Assembly: GCA_002392765.1 (NCBI GenBank) | Contig: DGHT01000008.1 | Span: 7,520-60,088, forward strand | Direction: 5' to 3' | Source of the DNA: Verrucomicrobia bacterium UBA3841 | GTDB lineage: Bacteria > Verrucomicrobiota > Kiritimatiellia > RFP12 > UBA1067 | DNA: 52,569 nt | Part shown: in pieces, positions 25,738-32,912 of the stretch | How positions within the stretch are numbered: the stretch's first letter is position 1 | Layout: each line of letters opens with the position of its first letter | Position numbers and translations under genes: made by a program | The notes under the pieces: generated by a model | Database searches by the model: none | What the model saw: the letters and a program-made list of their open reading frames with translations, nothing else | What the model was told of the DNA's origin: nothing

Positions 25738-25765
25738 TTGCAAAAATCTCTATTTGGTGTATAAT
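25738..25765 (+). promoter_or_regulatory. Promoter for the second DUF4143 ATPase gene
   Basis: TTGCAA (25738-25743) and TATAAT (25760-25765) are 16 bases apart, a good sigma-70-type pair, in a locally AT-rich stretch. The gene's ATG is 33 bases downstream. Confidence 0.65.
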
Positions 25766-25797
25766 ATCCGTTGACGCACCAAAAGGAGGGTTGTCGC

Positions 25798-27150
25798 ATG
25801 AAGCGGAAATTCTATAGAACTCTATTGGAGTGGAAGGCGAAGCGGGCCGATCGCTTTGCGTTGTTGATAGACGGCGCGAGGCGTGTTGGCAAGAGCTGGA
25901 TCGCCGAGGAGTTCGCCAAGGCGGAATATGCCAGCCATCTGCTGATAGACTTCAGCAAGGCTTCACGCGGCATGCGAACCATATTCGAGGAGAATCTCGG
26001 CGATCTCGATACCTTCTTCATGCTTCTTGAGGCGGAAACGGGCGTAAGGCTCGTCCGGGGCAATGCACTGGTCGTGTTTGACGAAGTGCAGGAGTTCCCA
26101 AGGGCGCGCGAAGCCATCAAGACGCTCGTTGCCGATGGACGGTATCATTATCTCGAAACCGGCTCGCTCGTCTCGGTCCGGAAGAACACGGCCAACATCG
26201 TGATACCTTCCGAAGAACTGCACATGAAAATGCACCCGATGGACTTCGAGGAGTTTCTGTGGGCGACCGGACGGGAATCAATGATGGATGCGGCAAGGAA
26301 GTTCTTTTCAGAACGCAAGCCGATGGGGCAGGCGGTACACCGGCGGATGATGGAGGCGTACAGGCAGTATCTCGTCGTGGGGGGCATGCCGCAGGTGGTT
26401 TCCGAATTTGTCCGCTCTCGCGATCTTGCCGAGGTCGATCAGCAAAAGCGCGCGATTATAGAGCTTTACAGAGCCGACATCTGGAAGCATGCCGGTGCGC
26501 TGGCGCCAAAAGTAGAACGTATATTCGATGAGATACCGGATCAACTGTCTCGACATGAAAAGAATTTCCGTGTCGGCAGCCTCAGGGCCAAGGCGCGTAT
26601 GCGCGACTGGTCTGACGCCTTTCACTGGCTGGAATCCGCCATGTTCGCAAATCTCTGCTGGAATTCCACCGATCCGAACGTTGGTCTCAAGATAAATCTG
26701 GACAGGAAGTCGATGAAGTGCTACATGGCGGACACTGGACTTCTAGTCAGCCATGCGTTCGACGAGAACGAGCTTGCGAGGGAGGAGATACACAGGCGCC
26801 TGCTGCTTGACAAGCTCGAGGTGAACAAGGGCATGCTCGTCGAGAACCTTGCGTCGCAGATGCTTGTCGCGTCCGGGCACAAGCTGTATTTCCATTCCGA
26901 ATCAAGTTCTGTCAACGCGAAGGACAGGATGGAAATCGACTTCGTCGTGGCGAAGTCGAAGTTGGCGCGGCGGCACAATGTCTTGCCGATTGAGATCAAG
27001 AGCGGGGCCAATGTCACGCACGCATCTCTTGACAAGTTCAGGGCCAAGTATGCGCAGTGGTGCGGAGAGTCGTTCCTCTTCTACGGCAAGGATGTCCGCA
27101 TCGATGGCGGCGTGACATATCTTCCTCATTATATGCTTCCGTTTGTGTAA
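25798..27150 (+). CDS. AAA ATPase with DUF4143 domain
   Basis: The 450-residue product has Walker A (DGARRVGKSW), Walker B (LVVFDEVQEFP), the sensor-like ETGSLVS and a C-terminal DUF4143 region (CYMADTGLLVSHAF, FVVAKSKLARRHNVLPIEIKSG). AAGGAGG lies about 8 bases before ATG 25798, and a clear promoter of its own precedes it, so it is a separately transcribed insert in the hydrolase cluster. The function of this family is unknown. It is only distantly similar to the copies at 13007 and 27351. Confidence 0.88.
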   Translation: MKRKFYRTLLEWKAKRADRFALLIDGARRVGKSWIAEEFAKAEYASHLLIDFSKASRGMRTIFEENLGDLDTFFMLLEAETGVRLVRGNALVVFDEVQEFPRAREAIKTLVADGRYHYLETGSLVSVRKNTANIVIPSEELHMKMHPMDFEEFLWATGRESMMDAARKFFSERKPMGQAVHRRMMEAYRQYLVVGGMPQVVSEFVRSRDLAEVDQQKRAIIELYRADIWKHAGALAPKVERIFDEIPDQLSRHEKNFRVGSLRAKARMRDWSDAFHWLESAMFANLCWNSTDPNVGLKINLDRKSMKCYMADTGLLVSHAFDENELAREEIHRRLLLDKLEVNKGMLVENLASQMLVASGHKLYFHSESSSVNAKDRMEIDFVVAKSKLARRHNVLPIEIKSGANVTHASLDKFRAKYAQWCGESFLFYGKDVRIDGGVTYLPHYMLPFV

Positions 27151-27192
27151 CGGTTGGACAAGCAACGAAAAGAGAAAGAAGACCACCACAAA

Positions 27193-27273
27193 ATGAGAAC
27201 AATGTGCGGAACAATCTCGGCGGCGGAAGCGAAGGTCAAACGAAGGCTGTATGGAGATAGCATGTTGCATTGA
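27193..27273 (+). pseudogene. Orphan signal-peptide module, copy 4 (dead gene start)
   Basis: ATG followed by the shared module (MRTMCGTISAAEA) runs into 14 unrelated codons and a TGA. No enzyme follows. It looks like the stub of a fourth ICGTILAA gene whose body has been lost, possibly when the ATPase genes on either side were inserted. Confidence 0.65.
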
Positions 27274-27293
27274 GGGGAAAAATATGGTATTCT
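27265..27293 (+). promoter_or_regulatory. Promoter for the third DUF4143 ATPase gene
   Basis: TTGCAT (27265-27270) and the extended -10 TGGTATTCT (27285-27293) are separated by 17 bases. The start codon lies 57 bases downstream. A small hairpin (TAGGC...GCCTA) lies in the leader. Confidence 0.5.
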
Positions 27294-27350
27294 ATTGCCA
27301 GTCGTCTAAATAGGCAAATAGCAAACGCCTAAAAAGAAAGGTGGCAGTTG

Positions 27351-28580
27351 ATGATACTTGAGTCTGAACTATCGGCTATAATTGCGAGACAGCGAGAGAT
27401 AGAAGAGAGTAAGTCCTTGGGACAGATTCGCTCTTTGGACTTTAACGACGCTCTTCTTGACTCGCATGCGCTTGACATTACGGGAGTGCGCCGTTGCGGA
27501 AAGTCCACTGTCATGCGACAGCGCATGCGAAGTTCTGACGAACCTTGGTTTTATGTGAACTTCGAGTCTCCGCTTTTGACGCAGTTTGAGTTGCGCGACA
27601 CGATAAGGCTTGATTCGCTGATCGATAAATCCGGCGCAAAGCGCCTCTTTTTCGACGAAGTCGATCAGTTGACCGATTGGGAGAAATATGTCAGACAAAA
27701 GCTTGACGAGGGATTTCATGTCTGTGTGTCGGGTTCGAACGCTTCGCTTCTCGAAGGAGAAATCGGCACGAAACTCACCGGTCGGCATGTCTCGAAGGAG
27801 CTTTTCCCGTTCTCGTTCAGCGAGTATCTCGCATTTACAGGGAAGGCCCGGTCGCCTGACAGCGCAGCCGACTACGTGCATGACGGAGGTTTTCCCCGCT
27901 ACCTCCAGACGCGCGAGGAGATTGTGCTGCAGGAGTTGTTCGACGACATTGTCTATAGGGATGTAGTCGTCCAGAATAAAATACGCGACGTTTCAGCCGT
28001 CCGAGAACTTTCCGCCTATCTTGTCGAGAACATTGGTTGCCGGTTTACTGCGTCGAAGATGCTGCGTCCATTGAATGTCGCAAGCGCGTCCACCGTCACG
28101 CAGTGGTGTGAATGGCTGGAAAAGGCGTATCTGTTCTTCTTCGTTCCGATATTCAGCGATTCAGAGAAGTCGCGGCTGCTCAATCCGAAGAAGGTTTATT
28201 GTATTGACACCGGTCTTGAATACGCCGTGTCGTCCAGACGAATTCCGAACGACGGCGCAAGGTTCGAGAACATGGTCTATCTGGTGCTGCGTCGCCGAAG
28301 TCGCGACATCAGCTACTTCGACGCGGACGGAGAATGCGATTTCATCGTAAGGAACCGCCATGCCGTGACGGATGCGATACAGGCATGCACACGTCTTACG
28401 GACGAGGCGATGGACAGGGAGATAGAAGGACTGGTCAAGGCGATGGACGCGTGTTCGCTTGATTCCGGTACAATCATAACCGAGAGCCAGCGCGATGCAA
28501 TATCTGTCGGCAACCGTCGCATAGAAGTCGTTCCCTTCTACGAATGGGAGACATCGAGGACGAAAGGAGAAAAGCAGTGA
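27351..28580 (+). CDS. AAA ATPase with DUF4143 domain
   Basis: The 409-residue product has Walker A (TGVRRCGKST), Walker B (RLFFDEVDQL), CVSGSNASLL as the sensor strand, GGFPRYLQ and the DUF4143 region (VYCIDTGLEYAVS, FENMVYLVLRRR, GECDFIV). This is the orthodox layout of the family whose role is unknown. ATG 27351 follows AAAGGTGG by about 6 bases; the TTG directly before it is a poorer start. It is followed by a strong terminator, so it forms a single-gene transcript. Confidence 0.88.
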   Translation: MILESELSAIIARQREIEESKSLGQIRSLDFNDALLDSHALDITGVRRCGKSTVMRQRMRSSDEPWFYVNFESPLLTQFELRDTIRLDSLIDKSGAKRLFFDEVDQLTDWEKYVRQKLDEGFHVCVSGSNASLLEGEIGTKLTGRHVSKELFPFSFSEYLAFTGKARSPDSAADYVHDGGFPRYLQTREEIVLQELFDDIVYRDVVVQNKIRDVSAVRELSAYLVENIGCRFTASKMLRPLNVASASTVTQWCEWLEKAYLFFFVPIFSDSEKSRLLNPKKVYCIDTGLEYAVSSRRIPNDGARFENMVYLVLRRRSRDISYFDADGECDFIVRNRHAVTDAIQACTRLTDEAMDREIEGLVKAMDACSLDSGTIITESQRDAISVGNRRIEVVPFYEWETSRTKGEKQ

Positions 28581-28630
28581 AAAGCAGATTGGTATGCATG
28601 ATATGCACTATTGCGACTCGAGGGCGAAAA

Positions 28631-28669
28631 AAAACGATCCTGCAATTCCAAAGGGGAAGGATCGTTTTT
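28631..28669. terminator. Rho-independent terminator
   Basis: An 11-bp perfect stem (AAAACGATCCT at 28631-28641 with AGGATCGTTTT at 28658-28668) ends in a T-run. The A-run on the other side would make it work in both directions. It ends the ATPase transcript. Confidence 0.85.
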
Positions 28670-28723
28670 TAATGCGTTGGCCGTATACATCCTTTTTTGG
28701 GGGTGGCGCATGCCGGTGCGATT

Positions 28724-28732
28724 TGATATAAT
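28724..28732 (+). promoter_or_regulatory. Extended -10 promoter for the CE15-like gene
   Basis: TGATATAAT is a perfect TGn-extended -10 box, 32 bases before the ATG at 28765. No clear -35 is seen. Confidence 0.6.
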
Positions 28733-28764
28733 AAAATGAAAAGAACCCCAATGATAATGTCCAA

Positions 28765-30108
28765 ATGAAAACATGTTTGACAAGTATTGCAATCGTGCTT
28801 GGCGCAGTCGTCGCCAATGCGCGAGAGCCGAACTACGACGAGTCTAAGGTCGCACCGTACACTCTAGAGGATCCGCTCGCGTTCGCCGACGGACGCAAGT
28901 TGAAGGACGCCTCCGAATGGCCGGCGCGCCGGAAGGAGATTCTTGAAATCTTCGCCCGCGAGATGTATGGCGAGGAGCCTCCCGCCCCTGAGGCGGTCGT
29001 CACGGAGCTACAAGAGGAAGGCCCTACGCTCGCCGGCCTTGCGATACGCCGCCAGTACAGGATGTGGTTCAGGCCTGACAAGTCGGGACCGTTCATAGAC
29101 TGGCTGCTTGTCCTGCCGAACCGCATAGACGGGATGCTGCCCGATACGAACGGTGTACACGTCGTCTGCGAGAATCGCGGGAAAGTTCCCGTCATCCTCA
29201 TGCTGAACTACCCGGGCAACCATGCGGTGCTGAACGATGCCGAGGTTGCGCTTCCGGAAGGCGGGTGGTTCCGCGCAGACGACGATTCCGGCGACCACGG
29301 GCCGAAGGAGTCGAACCGCGGCGCCTTAAGGCACTCGCAGTCCCGCACGACCGTCCCGGCGGAATTCATCGTCGCGCGGGGGTACGCGTTTCTCACCGCA
29401 TGCTACGCGCAAGTGTCGCCTGACGTCGATGTGGGCAGGGGCGATCCCGAGGCGCTTGCGTACACGCATGTCTTCGAGCTGTGGGGGAAGCGCGACGAAT
29501 CGCGCACCGACAACACGACCGCGCTCGGCGCATGGGCGTGGGCGCTTTCGCGCGGGCTCGACCTCGCGGAGACGATTCCCGAGATCGACGCCGCGAAGTG
29601 CGTCGCAACCGGCTCTTCGCGGCTTGCCAAGGCGGCGCTTCTCGCCTCCGCGCGCGACGAGCGCTTCGCGGTTTGCGTTCCAAACCAGACGGGAGGCGGC
29701 GGAGTTCCGCTTGCGAAGCGCAATTTCGGGGAGAACATCTCGACGGAGATGAGGATGTTCCCGCACTGGTACTGCAAGGCGTATGCGAAGTACATAGACA
29801 ACGAGCAGGCGATGAAGTTCGACCAGCATCTTCTCGTCGCGGCAATCGCGCCGCGCGCGCTGCTCGTCCAGGGATTCAACAGCGGGTGGTTCGACGCGAA
29901 GGGCGAGTGGCTCTCCTGCCGCGCCGCTTCGCCGGCCTGGGAGTTTCTCGGGAAAGAGGGGCTTCCCAAAGGCGATTTCCCGGACAACTACGACCTGTCG
30001 CTCGTCGGTCCGTCGCTCGGCTATGTCCGCCGCGGCGGTCAGCACGGGCTTGCCGGCTACGACTGGCTTTGGATGCTAGACTTTGCGGACAAGGCGCTCC
30101 GGAAGTAG
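28765..30108 (+). CDS. Secreted CE15-like glucuronoyl esterase
   Basis: The 447-residue product has a signal peptide (MKTCLTSIAIVLGAVVANA) and an alpha/beta-hydrolase domain of the CE15 type. The nucleophile motif is GSSRLAKA with Ser285 (GCSRxGK in the family), and the catalytic His427 is in GGQHGL. Other family-like segments are EGGWFRADDD, WAWALSRGLDL and ALLVQGFNSGWFD. CE15 enzymes cut ester bonds between lignin and the glucuronic acid of xylan; bacterial members can have wider substrates. The acidic triad member is not clear by eye. The gene has its own promoter and is the last hydrolase of this region. Confidence 0.8.
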   Translation: MKTCLTSIAIVLGAVVANAREPNYDESKVAPYTLEDPLAFADGRKLKDASEWPARRKEILEIFAREMYGEEPPAPEAVVTELQEEGPTLAGLAIRRQYRMWFRPDKSGPFIDWLLVLPNRIDGMLPDTNGVHVVCENRGKVPVILMLNYPGNHAVLNDAEVALPEGGWFRADDDSGDHGPKESNRGALRHSQSRTTVPAEFIVARGYAFLTACYAQVSPDVDVGRGDPEALAYTHVFELWGKRDESRTDNTTALGAWAWALSRGLDLAETIPEIDAAKCVATGSSRLAKAALLASARDERFAVCVPNQTGGGGVPLAKRNFGENISTEMRMFPHWYCKAYAKYIDNEQAMKFDQHLLVAAIAPRALLVQGFNSGWFDAKGEWLSCRAASPAWEFLGKEGLPKGDFPDNYDLSLVGPSLGYVRRGGQHGLAGYDWLWMLDFADKALRK

Positions 30109-30153
30109 GCGTGCTGCAGGATTGCGTCAGGACGCGGAGCCGGCCGTCCGTTT

Positions 30154-30303
30154 ATGAAGCTTGACTTTATCGCAATAGACAAAGAGAGTTCCGAGTCTGT
30201 TTCGGAACAGATTGCCCGCGCTTTCCGCGGCGGCATCCTGTGCGGAGACCTTTCCTTTGGCGAGGCCGTGCCGTCAATCCGCTCTCTGGCCGGCCGGTGG
30301 TAG
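30154..30303 (+). pseudogene. Truncated GntR-type regulator (N-terminal helix-turn-helix fragment)
   Basis: A 49-codon frame reads like the first half of a GntR winged helix (SVSEQIARAFRGGILCGDLSFGEAVPSIRSLAGRW) and then stops at a TAG. The recognition helix and sensor domain are missing. Its last 30 bases overlap the 3' end of the convergent membrane-protein gene, so the truncation probably marks a recombination joint. It may once have controlled the neighbouring esterase or hydrolase genes. Confidence 0.7.
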
Positions 30304-31383
30304 AGATTTTCTTCCGCGCCAGAGGGTAAGAAAGAATACAAGAAGGGCGGAGGCGGCCAGCCAGACGGCAATCGGTTCCGCCTTGCCGCCGAACAGATGC
30401 GCCGCGCCGGGGGCGAACGATTTCCCGAACGCCTTGAAAACAGATTTGAATTCGTGGCACATGTAGGCCATGAGCGAAGTCTGTCCGAAAAGCAGCAGCA
30501 GCCCCGTGCCTTTGCGCAAGCGCAGAATGTCCGTCAGAAAGTACAGCGCGGCCAGCAGCAGCATGCACCATCCCATCGCCTGAGCGGTGAAAGACAGAGT
30601 GTAGATGTGCTTGATCGCCGGTATCCACGGAGAAACGGCCCAGCCCGACGCCAGAAGCGCCGCGCCGGTCGCGGCAAGCTTCGCAAGGCGTTTCTGCTGC
30701 GGGGCGGATTCGTCGGTCAGCATTTCCGTCGCCGCCATTCCGCAGAGCGTCATCGCGCCGAACATCGGAATCGTCGCCCACCACGAGTAGCCGGGATCGG
30801 CCATCGCCAGCGCTTTCGACCCTTCGGGCGTTATGACGGGGAGGATCCAGCGCTCGAAGCGCGTCGCCGCGTTGCCGTCGATTGTGTAGTCGCCGCAGAA
30901 GTGGAGGAACGCCGTGTATACGGCCGCGAGAACGAACGGCGCGGCGATTCTGACGTGCTTAGAGGGGATCGCCAGCACGACTGCCGCGACGAAATACCCT
31001 GCGGCAATGGCCTGGAGGGTGTTGTTGAAGGGGTTGATCATCATCGCGTCCATCGAGAGGAGCCGTCCCTGCGCGACCATACCGAGAATCCACAGGAGCG
31101 CGACGCGGGCGGCGACGTGCCGCCAGTAGGCAAGCCCGGCGCGTCCGTCGGTTTTGCGTTTTCCGAGCGCGAACGGCACCGCCGCGCCGCACATGAAGAT
31201 GAAAAGCGGCATTATGATGTCCCAAAGCGTGAATCCGCCCCAGTTGTGCCGGAACTGCTCCATGACGCACTTCGGAAGCGGCCACGATGCGTTGACTGCG
31301 GCGAAAAGTGGACCGACGACCGCAAGCAGCAGCATGTCCAGCCCGCGAAGAATGTCGAGGGAGTAGAGTCTTTCTCGTTTCAT
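30274..31383 (-). CDS. DUF5009 multispanning membrane acyltransferase
   Basis: The 369-residue product has about ten hydrophobic helices and the family hallmarks RLYSLDILRGLDM at the N-terminus and NWGGFTLWDIIMPLFIF. It belongs to the group related to heparan-alpha-glucosaminide N-acetyltransferase, which moves acetyl groups across the membrane onto sugars. It could modify or trim acetylated glycan fragments released by the nearby hydrolases; that link is inference. Translation begins 6 bases after a -10 box, so the mRNA is probably leaderless. The 3' end runs 30 bases into a truncated regulator. Confidence 0.8.
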   Translation of the reverse strand: MKRERLYSLDILRGLDMLLLAVVGPLFAAVNASWPLPKCVMEQFRHNWGGFTLWDIIMPLFIFMCGAAVPFALGKRKTDGRAGLAYWRHVAARVALLWILGMVAQGRLLSMDAMMINPFNNTLQAIAAGYFVAAVVLAIPSKHVRIAAPFVLAAVYTAFLHFCGDYTIDGNAATRFERWILPVITPEGSKALAMADPGYSWWATIPMFGAMTLCGMAATEMLTDESAPQQKRLAKLAATGAALLASGWAVSPWIPAIKHIYTLSFTAQAMGWCMLLLAALYFLTDILRLRKGTGLLLLFGQTSLMAYMCHEFKSVFKAFGKSFAPGAAHLFGGKAEPIAVWLAASALLVFFLTLWRGRKSLPPAGQRAD

Positions 31384-31389
31384 GCATGA

Positions 31390-31422
31390 ATTATATCATA
31401 TTTTCGCGTTTTATGATATAAT
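31390..31422. promoter_or_regulatory. Palindromic divergent promoter with two extended -10 boxes
   Basis: A perfect 11-bp inverted repeat (ATTATATCATA at 31390-31400 and TATGATATAAT at 31412-31422, 11-base spacer) supplies TGATATAAT on each strand. The predicted transcription starts fall within about 2 bases of both start codons (31383 minus, 31431 plus), and neither gene has a Shine-Dalgarno sequence, so both mRNAs appear leaderless. Confidence 0.7.
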
Positions 31423-31430
31423 ATCACTTA

Positions 31431-32234
31431 ATGTTACTTGAAATACAAAATCTTGACGTATCCTACCGGAACGACGAAGGCGAGGTCACGGCGGCTGCCG
31501 CGGACGTCAACCTTTCGCTCGACCGCGGGGAAGTGCTGGGCATAGTCGGCGAATCCGGGAGCGGCAAAAGCACCGTTTCCATGAGCGTGGCGAGGCTTTT
31601 GCCGAGCCCGCCCGCATTCTACCCCAAGGGACGCATACTCCTTGACGGAGAGGACACCCTGTCCATGCCGCTCGAGAAGCTGAGGAAACTCCGCGGCAAG
31701 AAGATAGGCGTAATTTTCCAGGATCCCATGGGGTCGCTTTCGCCGCTCCACAGAATCGGCGAACAGCTCGTCGAGACCATACTCCTGCACGAAAACATGT
31801 CGAAGAAGGCGGCACGGGACATGGCTCTGGAATGGATGGGTAAAGTCGGAATCCCGGAGCCGCCGGTCAGGGCGCTGGCGTATCCGCACGAGCTTTCCGG
31901 CGGAATGCAGCAGCGCATCATGATCGCGATGGGCCTCATGCTAGGCCCGGATCTCGTCATAGCGGACGAACCGACCACGGCGCTCGACGTGACTATCCAG
32001 GCGCAGGTGCTGCGTCTGATGCGCGACCTTCTGAGATCGGAGACGAAATCTGGCGTCCTGCTCATTACGCACGACCTCGGAGTAGTGTCCCAGATGTCCA
32101 CGAAACTCGCCGTGATGAAGGACGGACGCGTCGTGGAGGAATCGGACGATCCCGCCGAGTTCTTCTCCAATCCGAAGCATCCGTATTCCCAGGGTCTCGT
32201 GAGAGAGGCCAAGAGGATGGAACTCGAACAATGA
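31431..32234 (+). CDS. Oligopeptide/dipeptide-type ABC transporter ATP-binding protein
   Basis: The 267-residue product has Walker A (GESGSGKST), Q-loop (VIFQDPMGSLSPL), signature (LSGGMQQR), Walker B (LVIADEPTTALD) and H-loop (ITHDLGVV). The order and spacing, together with the C-terminal HPYSQGL, match the DppD/OppD group that energises peptide importers. No permease or binding-protein gene is next to it, so its membrane partner must be encoded elsewhere or it serves another system. It is the first gene of a long forward run and overlaps the next gene by 4 bases. Confidence 0.9.
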   Translation: MLLEIQNLDVSYRNDEGEVTAAAADVNLSLDRGEVLGIVGESGSGKSTVSMSVARLLPSPPAFYPKGRILLDGEDTLSMPLEKLRKLRGKKIGVIFQDPMGSLSPLHRIGEQLVETILLHENMSKKAARDMALEWMGKVGIPEPPVRALAYPHELSGGMQQRIMIAMGLMLGPDLVIADEPTTALDVTIQAQVLRLMRDLLRSETKSGVLLITHDLGVVSQMSTKLAVMKDGRVVEESDDPAEFFSNPKHPYSQGLVREAKRMELEQ

Positions 32235-32893
32235 AGAGAATCGGAATAATAGGCGCGGGGCGCTTCGGAATGGCTCTCGCCGAATCGCTTTCGAACGCGG
32301 ACGCGGAAGTGGTCCTGATCGACAGGAACCGTCCCGCGATCCAGAACGCGAGCGAATTCGCGACTTCCCTCCAGGGGGACGCGACGCAGCCGCACGTTCT
32401 CGAGGAGGCCGGTTTCGGCGAATGCGATCTCGCCGTCGTGGCGATAGGCGGAAACATCGAGGCATCCATGATGGCCACCGCCAACTGCAAGGAGCTCGGC
32501 ATCCCGAACGTCATATCGAAAGCCACCAGCGAACTGCACGGAAAGATATTGAGGCGCATCGGCGCGGACAGCGTGATATATCCCGACAGAGACAGCGCGC
32601 ACCGTCTGGCGAAAGCCATCGTCAACCACAACGCCATAGACTTTCTCGAGGTTTCGGAAGGCTATTCGATAGCCGAGATACCCGCTCCGCCGGCGACGGT
32701 GGGCAAGTCTCTGGCCGAATCCGATTTCAGGAAAACGACGGGCATGACGGTTCTTTGCATCCGCCGCCAGGCCGACGGCCCCGACAAGCGCCGCACAGTC
32801 GTGCTTCCCCAGGCGTCCGAGGTGCTTCGCGCCGAAGACAAACTCATCGTGTTCGGCGAGACCGTAAAACTCGACTCTTTCTCGCTCGAATGA
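32231..32893 (+). CDS. TrkA/KtrA-type potassium channel regulatory (RCK) protein
   Basis: The 220-residue product has an N-terminal NAD(H)-binding Rossmann domain (GIIGAGRFGMALAESL, then VVLIDRN, LQGDAT and DLAVVAIGG) and a C-terminal TrkA-C domain from about residue 138. A single Rossmann plus TrkA-C unit is the KtrA layout, a peripheral gating ring for a potassium transporter. No TrkH/KtrB membrane gene is seen in the window. ATGA overlap with the ABC gene indicates translational coupling. Confidence 0.88.
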   Translation: MKRIGIIGAGRFGMALAESLSNADAEVVLIDRNRPAIQNASEFATSLQGDATQPHVLEEAGFGECDLAVVAIGGNIEASMMATANCKELGIPNVISKATSELHGKILRRIGADSVIYPDRDSAHRLAKAIVNHNAIDFLEVSEGYSIAEIPAPPATVGKSLAESDFRKTTGMTVLCIRRQADGPDKRRTVVLPQASEVLRAEDKLIVFGETVKLDSFSLE

Positions 32894-32912
32894 CGCTCGC
32901 GGAGGCTTTCAA

